NCBI GenBank assembly: GCA_963971575.1
Contig: OZ020625.1
Span: forward strand, 13,493,646 to 13,557,645
Reading direction: 5' to 3'
Source of the DNA: Liopterus haemorrhoidalis
Lineage: Eukaryota; Arthropoda; Insecta; Coleoptera; Dytiscidae
DNA: 64,000 bases
Positions 34,573-45,009 of this stretch are shown here, piece by piece. Position 1 is the first letter of the stretch; every line of letters begins with the position of its first letter. Under the pieces are notes generated by a model. The model was not told the origin of the DNA. It ran no database searches and worked only from the letters and a program-made list of their open reading frames with translations. A program made the position numbers and the translations under genes.

Positions 34573-35233
34573 TGTCACAATTATGATATAATTGTATGCT
34601 AATGTCCCAATTCCTTGAACGGCCTTTAGGCCGTATAGGTCGCGGTTGCTGACTTGCGGTTTTGGGAATTAAAGAATGTGCAGAGAGTTGCGTGTTTGTC
34701 AACATAAGTTTTGAACTACTTTCTAATGTGTTGATAAACATTATTCAATTGTGCCGACTATCGGCTTTAATTGCTGCCAACAATTACACAAATGAATAAT
34801 GTTTCCAAAACAATTGAGGTAGGACCTGACGTCATAGTGTCCTGGTTAACAGTTATAAAATGGTCTTAGGGAATAGAGTCGTTGGTCAGTTATTCATTGA
34901 GAGTCAGTGATTCATTGAGTCAGTTATTGAAGTAGTCAGTTATTCATTCGATCATTTTTGTGAGCACGCTACCCGAGGACCAGCCCAGCTGTTCAAGTCA
35001 CCAACCCGAGATGTGAGTGCCGTTTACAGGGCTTCTCCACGTGTCCGCCTCGTGCGGTTCATGGGGTGGTTCGACCGATCCTGGAGAAGCCGGGGCAAGA
35101 GCGGGACTGACATCAGCTACTAACAGTCAAGACCAGCAGCCATTCTGACAATCAATTGTATTGTGTTGTTAAATTATTATAATATAATAAATTTTGTAAA
35201 AAAGATGTCCGTTCTTGAACCCACCCCGTGACA
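34573..35233 (+). mobile_element. Solo LTR (Ty3/gypsy-like), 661 bp
   Basis: Begins TGTCACAATTATG and ends CCACCCCGTGACA, flanked by ATAT at 34569-34572 and 35234-35237. Internal layout: TGACGTCA near 34828, TATAAAA at 34854-34860, a TCAGT initiator at about 34886 followed by GTCAGTTATTCATTG-type short repeats, and AATAAA at 35186-35191. This matches U3-R-U5. Confidence 0.9.
34854..34890 (+). promoter_or_regulatory. LTR core promoter: TATAAAA and TCAGT initiator
   Basis: TATAAAA (34854-34860) and TCAGT (34886-34890) are about 30 bp apart. A TGACGTCA palindrome lies about 25 bp upstream of the TATA box and could bind a CREB/ATF-type factor. Confidence 0.6.
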
Positions 35234-35237
35234 ATAT

Positions 35238-37167
35238 TGTGTTTTATGACAAGTAATTTTTTGTATTAATTTTTTTGTGGTTATTTTAAGAATCTTATTC
35301 TTAAAAATCTGCTCTGTTAACATACACGTTAAGTCGTATTGTTGATCATTGACTACGTTGTTAGTTACAATATGTATTTATAATCATTCCGTAAAATTTT
35401 GAAGTGTTACAAGACTATCCTGGTGCGTTGTTTTAAAAAAGATTCGTTAAATAATTGGTTCGGAAAATTAACGCAAGTTCAAAATTATTCAATAGAGTTT
35501 GGATAAGTCTAAAAGATACTCATTATATTTTCCTGTTATATTTATATATTTTTCATTGAACAGTTCCGTTGCATTTCTGGTAATGGGCAACAATTTACGC
35601 CCAAAACTATTTTGAGCGACAAATGTATTATACAAAGTTATTTTATACTAGTTTCCTGCAGGTTCATGTGAAATGGTTTGTTCTGTCAGTGTATTTTCAT
35701 GTTAATTCTGATAACTTTTTTTAACATTAAAATTTTAATTGTTGCTACCGATTTTGTTCGGTATACAGAATATAATGAGTCTATAGTGATTGTATCGCAA
35801 AACTAGTGTAAAATTTATTTAATCTTATCACAGCGGTGGAACTTGCGGCAAAGCCGTGGTTTTGGATAGTGCGATGTGCGTTACATACTGCCATTCGCTG
35901 TGTTGTACCCATTGGTACAACCGTAGCATTCTACGGTACCTTTGTTGGATGTCCACTTTCCTGACTGAGTTGAAAATCTCACTGAAGAGTTCTTTTTTAT
36001 TAAATTATTATCTGTTGTGCTCTAATGTCTTTGGTCAGTTTTTTTGAAGGGTTTAGATTATTGCAGGACTATTCCTCAAATAATAGTAGTCTCTTAGGGT
36101 CTCCCTGCGGAATTAACTAACTAGTTTTCCTCGTTATATTTGATTTCTACGAAAAACAGGACAATATATTTTTATTTTATTTTTTTGGAGAAATCCTTTT
36201 GAATAATTTGATTCCAAAATCCATGCTTGGATACCGTTTTGGCATAAAACTGTCATTCTATGAAGATATTTGTTCACGATATACTTGTGTACAGTATCAC
36301 TGCTTTCCAAAACTCTAGTTTCTCTCCATCTCTCGCAGTAAAGCACTGCTTGTACTATTAGATGGATGAAAAAAATGGAAAAGTTTAGTGTGATTGTTAT
36401 CTTGAAAGTCTGATTTTCTTGTGGATTCTACACAAGGGTCATTTTCGTGATATTCGTTTAGTCTTTATGTTAAACTTGGTCATATCAATTTAATTCTTTG
36501 ATCTTATGTTGAAGCATATTTTCTTTTGACGAATTTGGTTTTTGAATTATGACGAATAGAATTCGTACCGAAATGGTAAGTACTATTTGCCAGAATTGGC
36601 CAGTTTTTAGATAATTTGTTAAATCTATTGTGGATAACAAATCAGGTTTAGTGCTGTTCAAAGCGGGTTTGAATACTATAAGTACTTTAAATGTTATTTT
36701 TATTCATTCTGACGAAACTAATAGAAAAAACATGATATGATTTTCTTTTAAATACATTATTTTTGCTCGAAATATTTTAGATAATTTTCTATCGATCCCA
36801 GTGCCTGTGCCACTTATTTTTTTATCGGTACGAGTAAATTGTGTCGATGCTGTGTTCTGGTTTGATATTTGCCCAAATAGGAGACCTACTTGTTGAAACT
36901 GGTAGCATATTGGTCGAAACTGGTGTCACCGTTGCTGAAACTAATAAGCTGTTTGTACTGGTATAACCATTGAAACTGGTGATAAAACTACTAAGGGCAT
37001 TTCTCTCTGGACCATAGTTTAGTTTTCTCAGCCAGAGCACATTTTAATCGCCAGGTCTTGCTAGAATGGCAGTGCAACTGCTTACAAGAGACAAATTAAG
37101 ACAAATAGAAGTTTATTTTAAAAAACTGATTTAAAAAAAAAATGCTGTCATACGCTTTTATGACTTA
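35238..37167. other. No recognised gene
   Basis: AT-rich. A somewhat GC-richer 63-codon frame at 35856-36047 (+) spans a perfect hairpin, GTTGTACC-CATT-GGTACAAC, at about 35902. A minus-strand frame at 36822-37040 contains short VS-T repeats that come from an imperfect GAAACTGGT repeat at 36895-36985. Neither is recognised. Confidence 0.3.
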
Positions 37168-38139
37168 GGGCCGAGATTTCCAGTTGCTAATAAACTGTCC
37201 AATAAGTTTATTAGCAACATATTTTTTTCCCGAGAGTTCCACCCCGAAATAGTTATTAGGTTGCTAATAAATAGGGTTATTTGTCTAATAACTTATAGGC
37301 AACATGAAGTGCTTAATAAAGTGACATATAACCAAAAACAAGTTCGCAAAATGTGTTAATATTTCAATTTTAATTGAAAAACAGTATAATTTTAAAAGAA
37401 CATATGAAGTGTAGTTTTTAAACATTTCTATAATGGTGTTTTATATACATTTTGGTTGTATTTTGACGAAATCGACGATCTGTTTGGATGAATTTATAAA
37501 TTATGGACAACCGTTTTTTGAATATTTTGGGCATTTATTGTAAATGTGATATATAAAGAACAATATATAAATATATATTTTTTAATAAACATTGTCTTTT
37601 ATTTTTATATATGTATTTATTTGATTATGATTACAACACATTACAAACAATACTTTAAGCATTACTATTTATATAAAAATGATAGAAAATAAGAAGACAG
37701 ACGCAATTATTGGCAGAATAATAAAGATGTGTGGCTGAAAATTGCTGATAAGTTTAAGTCATATTGTTTAAGGAATGTAAAATAAAGCAAAATATGGCTG
37801 TCTTCTTATTTTCATTCACTTTTGTATTATTAAATGCTATTTTTTAATGTCATTGAATGTAAAGTCAAACTATTTATTGTCAAAATATTTAATGTCAAAA
37901 TATTCAGTGTCAAAATTTCATCTCACTTTAGCTCTACAAATTTACGTATAGCTCTATCCCTCTTGCACCGTGTTACTATCTTCATCAGAAATACCAATAC
38001 AAAAACAAAAAATTATGTTGCTAATAACTACTAGAAGGATTTTGTAAGTTGGAAATCACCAATAAATTTATTAGCTTCATAAATATATTATGTGTCTAAT
38101 AACTATTAGGGAGTTTATAGGAACTGGAACTCTCGGCCC
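37168..38139. mobile_element. Terminal-inverted-repeat element, possibly Harbinger-like, 972 bp
   Basis: Ends are GGGCCGAGATTTCCAGTTGC (37168-37187) and, inverted, GGGCCGAGAGTTCCAGTTCC (38120-38139). Further inverted CTAATAA-rich sequence lies just inside. Flanks are TTA and ATA, so the target duplication is unclear. A short frame at about 37697-37785 (+) reads YWQNNKDVWLKIADKFKSYC, which resembles a Myb/SANT-like helix. PIF/Harbinger elements carry such an accessory protein, but the match is short. Confidence 0.6.
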
Positions 38140-38760
38140 ATAGTGTACATCTACAAGTTGATTATCCTTTTGGAAAGATGAGTGAGCTTCAATTGTTGCT
38201 GGCAATGACGAGTTTTAAATCCAGTTTTTTTTTAAATTTGTTTTGACTAAATACTCTGGTTTATTTATCACTTATTTTTTTGTTTAGACGTTTTGTCTAA
38301 AATACTATTATTGGCCAATTGAGAAAGATCACAAATGGTTATTGCTCTGTTGCAAGTTCTTTTAATTTATTCGTAATATTCATATAATGATCTTTACATA
38401 TAATACAAAGTAAATAGAAAGCACTCAGAAGTTTCTCTATTTAAAATAAATTTTGAACAGAAAATTTTAATAAAAGCTGCATGAAAGCTTAAAGTCAGCT
38501 GACGCCGTGCTCTTTTTATTTGTTTTATAAAACTTTTCTATATTGTAGTATGGAAATCATGTGGATATTCTTAATTTCACAATGTTGCTGTGACAAAGGT
38601 TGATGAAACTAATGGCTATATAGCTTTCTATTTTTAATAGAAAAGTGTGTGTTTAAAGTTTTAAAGTTTTAAAGTGTTTAGTTTAATTTAAAAAAAAAAA
38701 TCAGCCAATTCTTTACTGCTGTTATAACTTAAATAGACGCTACCCATAATAATAATAAAA
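38140..38760. other. Upstream region and probable 5' UTR of the LINE
   Basis: The 5' end of the LINE lies somewhere here, but I could not place it. An A-tract at 38691-38700 and an (ATA)n run at 38747-38757 precede the ORF1 start. Confidence 0.35.
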
Positions 38761-40182
38761 ATGTCGACAAAAATAAGTGATTTAAAAGTGTGCCAAATAA
38801 AAGACGAATTATTAAAACGGGGAATCAAATATAATGGACGTAAATGCGAACTAGTTCACAGACTTAAACAAGAGCTAAACTCCAGTTATATTGACAATGA
38901 AAACCAACAGGACAAAAATATTGATAATAATGGCTATAGTGATTTAAATGAAAATAGTGATATCAACGAAAACAGTGATATGAACGAAAATGGTAATTTA
39001 AATGACATTAATATTTCTTTGGATGAATTAAGTGATCAAAACAGAAATGCAATAGGCGTTAACCATAACAATAAAAAAACAATCCCTGCTAAGAGAAATG
39101 GGTATTTTAGGCTCTTAAGCTATATCACGGAACTTGAGAATAAAGTTACAAATCTAGAACTTAGACTTAATAAATTTATTAAATCAGAAAATAAGAAGAA
39201 GCAAGGACTAACCCGAAGTGAGACTATAACAACTAGTGACACCATCGTCAGTTACCCTAAAACATCCGAAAAAAATAAAAATCAAAACATAACCCCAATT
39301 AAGTCATATAAACAAAATCTGGCGAACATAAAGAAACAAAGTTACAACAATAAAAATAAAAATAAAATCTTATTACTTGCTGACAGCCAGGGACGCCACT
39401 GTGCCAACATTTTAAACAAGTTGTTTCCAAAAGACAAATATGATATAACTGTATTTTTTTATCCGAATGCCACTTTTCATAATATAACAAACAATATTGA
39501 AAAACTCACCAAAGATTTTACATGTAGCGACCATGTCATATTAATGGCCGGCACAAATGATTTAGTAAATAATTCACTTATTAAAAAACAAATCATCATG
39601 GACACTTTTGAAAATACAAAACACACTAATGTAATACTTATTGGAACTTTTTTTGTACAACACAAATCACATTATAATAATATTGTTTATTTGCAAAATT
39701 CAGAAATAGATCATATTTCTTCAAAGTTTCATAACGTACTGTTTGTCGACCCGAATATTCTCATTAATTACTCTGACATGACAAGTCATGGGCTGCACCT
39801 GAATAAAAGAGGTAAATTTAAAATAATGAATAAAGTCTTACGGCATATTGACATTGAAGTATTTAATTTAAAAATCAATAATTTTGAAAAAAGTAAAGAC
39901 AATAAACCCTCAAATGTACGAAATCCAAAAATAAAAATTTTAAATAAAGACAATAACAAGAATTTTAAAAATAAGCAAAATGTTTTAAATAATGACGATA
40001 CAGTAGTTAGTGACACCGTTTTAACTGATGACAATATTTTTTATAATTATGACAATATTTCAATTAGTCACGGCAGCCAAAATAACCGTAGTAAAAATAG
40101 TTTGAAAGTAAATAAAAATAATTCAAATGAAACTGATACTTTTTTAGGTGCGATCAAAAAAAGCAAAACTCATTTTTTATAA
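38761..40182 (+). CDS. LINE ORF1: SAP-like domain plus SGNH-type esterase
   Basis: The 473-residue product has four visible parts. Residues about 5-40 (LKVCQIKDELLKRGIKYNGR, then KCELVHRLKQEL) match the SAP DNA-binding pattern. Residues about 45-95 are Asn/Asp-rich low complexity with NENSD repeats. Residues about 115-145 (YITELENKVTNLELRLNKFI) form a likely coiled coil. Residues about 200-360 resemble an SGNH hydrolase: the nucleophile Ser209 in LLLADSQGRH, the Gly-Asn-Asp block in MAGTNDL (264-267), and His346 in SHGLHLNKRG. SGNH esterase ORF1 proteins are known in CR1/L2-type LINEs, where they help the RNP. A basic Lys/Asn-rich tail follows. The start is the ATG at 38761; the stop at 40180-40182 is two bases before the ORF2 ATG. 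Confidence 0.88.
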   Translation: MSTKISDLKVCQIKDELLKRGIKYNGRKCELVHRLKQELNSSYIDNENQQDKNIDNNGYSDLNENSDINENSDMNENGNLNDINISLDELSDQNRNAIGVNHNNKKTIPAKRNGYFRLLSYITELENKVTNLELRLNKFIKSENKKKQGLTRSETITTSDTIVSYPKTSEKNKNQNITPIKSYKQNLANIKKQSYNNKNKNKILLLADSQGRHCANILNKLFPKDKYDITVFFYPNATFHNITNNIEKLTKDFTCSDHVILMAGTNDLVNNSLIKKQIIMDTFENTKHTNVILIGTFFVQHKSHYNNIVYLQNSEIDHISSKFHNVLFVDPNILINYSDMTSHGLHLNKRGKFKIMNKVLRHIDIEVFNLKINNFEKSKDNKPSNVRNPKIKILNKDNNKNFKNKQNVLNNDDTVVSDTVLTDDNIFYNYDNISISHGSQNNRSKNSLKVNKNNSNETDTFLGAIKKSKTHFL

Positions 40183-40184
40183 AT

Positions 40185-43004
40185 ATGCCAAACCAAATAA
40201 CGAAAAATTGTACGTTTAATTTAAACATATTATACCTGAATTTGCAAGGCCTAAGAAATAGAATTGACTATGTTGAATCTTTAATATCAGATAAATCCTT
40301 CAATTTCCTCTGTTTTTCAGAGCATTGGCTAAAAGAAGATGAGATTAAAGAATATATTGTTGAGAACTTTACATGTGTCACCTTTTTTTGCAGGGAAATG
40401 TACAAAAACGGAGGGGTTGTAATCTATGGAAGTACAACTTTACTACAAAATTTAGAATACAAAATTTTGGACCATATTAATAGTTTATCTGTTGAAAAGG
40501 ATTGTGAAATAGTGGGCATTCTACTCCTCTCGATAAAAACTGTAGTAATTACTATATATAGATCCCCGTACGGAGATCTCAATAAATGTATTGAAATTTT
40601 AGATAACGCTTTGCGTACATTAAATCCATCCTACGATGTTATCATTGGAGGAGACTTTAACGTAAAATTCAACAAAGAGGATTCAGATGCCCTGCTGTTA
40701 CACGATACCTTACGTGCTTTTGATCTGCAGAAATTGGTGACATTTAGCACAAGAGGCAAAAACTGTTTGGACAATATTTTCTCGAACATAGTAAATGATA
40801 ATGATATTTTATTTAAAGTAAAAAATTCTTTTTCAGACCATAGTGGGGTTGGTATGTACAGAACGATTGTTCAGGCAGTTGATTCCTCAGTTAAAACTGT
40901 AAAATCTCATCGACCCATAACAGAGGAAGGATTGCTAAATTTCTATGAATTTTTATCTAGTACTGAGTGGAGTTTTGGAAATGAAGTTCAAACTGATTGT
41001 GAAACAATTGCTGACAGCTTTATAAATCAAGTTGTCACGATATTTAACAGCGCATTTTCAGAAAAACGAACCTATCTGAAAAGTAAAATCAATAATAAAA
41101 TTAAATGGTTTAATGACGATATAAAGTCGCTTAGAGGCATAGCCCAGTTTTTCCAAGAATATTATTTTCAGAATTCCACTCACGAAAACAAGGCATTAAG
41201 AGACAAAAGCAGAAATATATACCGGAGGCAAATTAAAGCAAGTAAAATTGAAGCAAACTGTCAATTCATAAGTGACTCGAACAACAAGTCAAAAGCTCTG
41301 TGGACTGTTGTGAACAGCCATAGACCTCAAAAACCATATGTGGAATGTCTCAAATCATGTAATGAGATAAATAACTTTTTTGCAAACATCTCAGTTACCA
41401 TAAATCAAAGTTTACCACCTAGTAGTATTGACCCGATTAATATTGTGAAATCAGTCACAAATGACTTGAATATACCCTCCTTTTCTTTTAAAGAGGTTAC
41501 ACACAATCAAGTCAGAGATGCCATAGAAATGCTTACTAACAGCAAAAGTCTAGATGCATACAACCTAAGTTCATTTTTAATAAAAAAGATTAAAGATGTA
41601 TTAATTGCTCCTCTATGTAAACTTTATAATATAGTATTAAAATCAAATAATTTTCCGTCAGTACTAAAATTAACAAAAGTAGTACCTATTTATAAAGGAA
41701 AGGGAAACAAAGAAGATTTGAACAACTTTAGACCCATTTCAATTACCCCTGTTTTTTCAAAAATTTTAGAGAAAATACTATTTAAGCAGTTACTCGAACA
41801 TTTTGAGAAGTATGGTTTGTTCAATAGAAGTCAGTTTGGTTTTAGAAATGGAAAATCTACAACGACAGCCATCTTGGAATTGATGGATTTTGTGACAGCT
41901 GGCTTCACAAATGGATGCTATACTACGGCCACGTTTTTTGATCTTACTAAGGCCTTTGACTGTGTGCCACATGACCTTTTAATTCAAAAACTATCTTACT
42001 ACAACATTTGTGCAGACAGCTGCGAATTAATCAATTCTTTTTTATCAAACCGAAGACAATACGTTTGGACAAACAATATTAAATCTAATGAGCGAGAAAT
42101 TCATTTTGGAGTACCTCAAGGCTCTATACTCGGTCCCTTATTGTTTTTGGTGTACATAAATGATCTGCCACATTTTATTAACAATGCTAAAACCATATTG
42201 TATGCAGATGACACCACTCTGCTTAATCAATCCACTAGTTTTGAGCACATGAAAATCGAAAATATATCAACTAAAATTGATGCACAAAACTGGTTTTTGG
42301 CAAATAGATTAGGGCTGAATGACGCTAAAACCAAACAAATGCTTTTTTCACTACGATCAGTACCTGAGAACAATAGTCAAGATCCTGTGACTTTTTTGGG
42401 GGTTACCATTGGAGCCAATCTCAGTTGGGAAAGTCATGTGGAAGCATTAGCTGTGAAATTATGTAGATCCATATATTGCATAAGAGGCCTACAATCTAAT
42501 GTTCCCAGGAATATTCTAGTAACTGCCTACCACGCGCTATTTGAATCTCACATCAATTATGCGTTGCTGGCATGGGGACACTCCACACATGCGCAACGAA
42601 TTTTCCGTTTGCAACGACGAGTTGTTCGAGTCATATGTAATCTGAACTATAGACAAGATTGCAGAAAATATTTTGTTGAACTGGGACTTATGACGTTACC
42701 GTCGCTATATATATTTTATTGCCTGAATTATATGCATCTCAACAAAGATAATTATAAATTTCAGCAAGAAATACATAATTACGGGACAAGAGGAAAACAT
42801 CTAATAAGGCCTACCTACACTCGTGTCAATTGTGCAAGGTACTCTAAAAACTATTATTGTATTCTCTTTTATAACGTCTTGCCCGATAAAATAAAATGTT
42901 TGTCTTATAAACTATTCAATAACAAGCTAAAGACCTACTTTAAACAAAAATCATTTTATAATTTTAATGAATATATGACAGATAATTTTAATAATTTAAT
43001 TTAA
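40185..43004 (+). CDS. LINE ORF2: AP-endonuclease and reverse transcriptase
   Basis: The 939-residue product nicks the target DNA and copies the element's RNA onto it. The endonuclease (about 10-225) shows LNLQGLRN, E46 in SEHWL, YRSPYG, D157 in GGDFN, and D218-H219 in SDHSG, all expected active-site positions. The reverse transcriptase (about 440-720) shows FRPISITPVFSKILEK, D586 in FFDLTKAFDCVPHD, GVPQGSILGPLLF (642 on) and YADD at 673-676. The C-terminal block contains LAWGHSTHAQRIFRLQRR, shared with the two truncated LINEs in this window. All catalytic residues are present, so the enzyme could be active. The 2-base gap after ORF1 (TAA-AT-ATG) suggests coupled reinitiation. The exact clade needs a phylogeny. 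Confidence 0.93.
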   Translation: MPNQITKNCTFNLNILYLNLQGLRNRIDYVESLISDKSFNFLCFSEHWLKEDEIKEYIVENFTCVTFFCREMYKNGGVVIYGSTTLLQNLEYKILDHINSLSVEKDCEIVGILLLSIKTVVITIYRSPYGDLNKCIEILDNALRTLNPSYDVIIGGDFNVKFNKEDSDALLLHDTLRAFDLQKLVTFSTRGKNCLDNIFSNIVNDNDILFKVKNSFSDHSGVGMYRTIVQAVDSSVKTVKSHRPITEEGLLNFYEFLSSTEWSFGNEVQTDCETIADSFINQVVTIFNSAFSEKRTYLKSKINNKIKWFNDDIKSLRGIAQFFQEYYFQNSTHENKALRDKSRNIYRRQIKASKIEANCQFISDSNNKSKALWTVVNSHRPQKPYVECLKSCNEINNFFANISVTINQSLPPSSIDPINIVKSVTNDLNIPSFSFKEVTHNQVRDAIEMLTNSKSLDAYNLSSFLIKKIKDVLIAPLCKLYNIVLKSNNFPSVLKLTKVVPIYKGKGNKEDLNNFRPISITPVFSKILEKILFKQLLEHFEKYGLFNRSQFGFRNGKSTTTAILELMDFVTAGFTNGCYTTATFFDLTKAFDCVPHDLLIQKLSYYNICADSCELINSFLSNRRQYVWTNNIKSNEREIHFGVPQGSILGPLLFLVYINDLPHFINNAKTILYADDTTLLNQSTSFEHMKIENISTKIDAQNWFLANRLGLNDAKTKQMLFSLRSVPENNSQDPVTFLGVTIGANLSWESHVEALAVKLCRSIYCIRGLQSNVPRNILVTAYHALFESHINYALLAWGHSTHAQRIFRLQRRVVRVICNLNYRQDCRKYFVELGLMTLPSLYIFYCLNYMHLNKDNYKFQQEIHNYGTRGKHLIRPTYTRVNCARYSKNYYCILFYNVLPDKIKCLSYKLFNNKLKTYFKQKSFYNFNEYMTDNFNNLI

Positions 43005-43195
43005 TATTGTAACTTATATTGTATGTATAATGTATTGTTGTAATTCTTTTATATTAATGTAATTTTTCAATTTATACCTATGTTGACATGTGTAAAAATG
43101 TAGATTTAAAACACTAATAAAATTATAAATATAAAAATTATAAATATAAATTATAAATAAATATAAATATAAATATTAAAATATAAATATTACTG
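43005..43195 (+). repeat. LINE 3' UTR and ATAAATAT repeat tail
   Basis: After the ORF2 stop come about 100 bp of AT-rich 3' UTR. ATAAATATAA-type repeats then run from about 43115 to 43192, the form of microsatellite-like tail found on CR1/L2-type LINEs. Confidence 0.75.
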
Positions 43196-43815
43196 ACCAG
43201 ATACATATATCTTCCATTGCTTCATTGTGCTCATCTATGCAATTGTTCTTTTATATTCTTTTTTCTAGGTGAGTGTAAATGTACTGTACGCCCAATTTTA
43301 ACTAACTGGATAGCCAGACATGAAACGGATTGTCAGATATTATTTTCTAAAAAATTTAACTGCTTTTTCTGCTGCGTTTTATTATTGTAGCTATTTTATA
43401 TTGCCATTCAGTATTGGATTAAATCTAATTCCAAATGTTCACAATGTGAAATGATTTTACATGACATGTGCTATGTATCATTTGTAGGTCATCTGGACAC
43501 ATGTCATATGCAACCACTTTGATAAGTCTTCCCTGTGACGTCATGTGATTTAGTATGACGTCACTAGGATATCAAGCAATCTAACACTGACTTGATTGCG
43601 AAAAGGATTTATGGTGTTGAACACATGGAAAAAGTAAATGACCTGACGTCGGCCGAATTGGGTGGAAAGGTTACAAGATTGAAGAGCTTTTCTTATTTAA
43701 TTTTTTTTTATTCAAACACTAATACTGAATCTAGACTGGAGTGACATATATTATCATGCAACAATGCATCGATACAATGTCGTTAGACAATTATCTTTAG
43801 ATATCTTGCTAGTAA
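43196..43815. other. No recognised feature
   Basis: Mostly AT-rich. Repeated TGACGTCA-like and GTGACGTCATGTG words occur at 43535-43565. No gene is visible. Confidence 0.35.
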
Positions 43816-43871
43816 TAGAAGAAGCCGGGGCATAATGGGCACCTTAAATATTATCTTTAATAAAATCTTAA

Positions 43872-45009
43872 CACATTGATTGCCACGATACTTTTTGAAA
43901 AAAATTACCCCGGGGCCACGCCATTTTTTTTCGAAAAATTGTTAATAAGTTCAAAATAAGTAGTTAGGTACCCATAAGTAATTTTTTTTGTTCTTAAAAA
44001 CGTAGATATTAATTTTTTTTATGTCACTCATATGTGGTTGACGTGGCCCACCGTGTTATATTGATTCTTGCAGGGCCATGTCGGCCATATATGTGTGACG
44101 ATATGTTAGATTATGTTTCTCTTTTATCAGCTGTATATTTGTGATAGTTGATACAGTTTTATTTGTAAAGTTGTATTGCGAAAAGTGCAGTAGAAAATGG
44201 CTAAAAGAAAATATTTAAGCGATAATGATTTGCGAAAAATATTAGAAAGTGATGAATTTTTACGAAGTGATGAAGATGATGAATGTGCAGATTTCAGTTC
44301 AGATGATTCTATAAAAGATCCTGGATATAATCCTTCACCAAATACATCAGAAAATGAAGAAGATGATGAAGTAGTTGAAAATATTGAAGAAGTAATTCAG
44401 GACCTACAACTAGAAGAGGAAAGTGAGGAGTTAGATAGTCAGTTTCCAAAGGTTCCGGAGATTGCAAATGTTAAATGGACAGAGTACGAAGGTCGTCATA
44501 AAACATTTACTTTTACTGAAAATAATAAAAAGGTACGCCGGATGTGTACTTTGTGTTATGCAAGAATAAAAAAACTTGAAGGAAGAACTGCTGCTAAAAA
44601 AAAAAAGGGAAAAAAGTATACACATATTGCCCGGATTGCAATCATGCCCCTTTTATGTGTTTAGAGTGCTTTGGAAACCACCACAAATCTAATTAACTTT
44701 ATTTTTGACGTATACTTTATGTTTTAAAAGTTATATTTGTAACTATATTATAGTTTGAGAAAATAAATTACTAAAATAATTAAATTGTTGTTATTTCTCT
44801 CATTTTTTGAGCAGGGCCAAAACCAATATACCAAAAGATTCGCCAGAGGCCACGCTTTAAAACACTACAGTAAAATAGCATAGAGTGTCCACCATATTTG
44901 TCCGACATGGCTTCAACTGAAATACAACGTGTCGCACATATATGGGTGACGGGGCGCACAGTGATCAAAGTGGTGTCGCCCATATATGGTCGACGTTGCA
45001 GTCAATGTG
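43872..45009 (+). mobile_element. piggyBac element with internal deletion, 1138 bp
   Basis: It is flanked by TTAA (43868-43871 and 45010-45013). Ends are CACATTGATTGCC and, inverted, CACATTGACTGCA. Several subterminal motifs (CATATATGTGTGACG and complements) repeat near both ends. Inside is a transposase relic lacking its core. Confidence 0.92.
44197..44696 (+). pseudogene. piggyBac transposase relic: N-terminus joined to C-terminal zinc-binding domain
   Basis: The first part (MAKRKYLSDNDLRKILESDE, then a long Asp/Glu/Ser-rich stretch to about residue 90) is the acidic N-terminus typical of piggyBac transposases. The frame then passes directly to the C-terminal Cys-rich, nucleic-acid-binding domain: KVRRMCTLCYARIKKLEGRT and, after a frameshift near 44630, CPDCNHAPFMCLECFGNHHK with a stop at 44694-44696. 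The DDD catalytic core of roughly 400 residues is missing. As read, the frame stops at 44664 because of the frameshift. The run of A at 44598-44608 is a plausible slip site just upstream. Family identity is firm and activity is excluded. Confidence 0.85.

Larger units (their letters stand above)
38700..43195 (+). mobile_element. Full-length LINE with two intact frames (Jockey/CR1-like superfamily)
   Basis: Two uninterrupted frames, ORF1 (473 codons) and ORF2 (939 codons), are followed by a 3' UTR of about 150 bp and an (ATAAATAT)-type repeat tail ending near 43192. ORF2 has AP-endonuclease and reverse transcriptase domains. No stop or frameshift interrupts either frame, which suggests a recent insertion. 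The 5' end and target duplication were not found, so full length on the 5' side is inferred from the complete ORF1. Confidence 0.85.

Noticed and set aside
32193..35233. One complete LTR retrotransposon between the two LTRs
   Set aside because: The LTRs are inverted, each has its own ATAT duplication, and no gag-pol motif lies between them.
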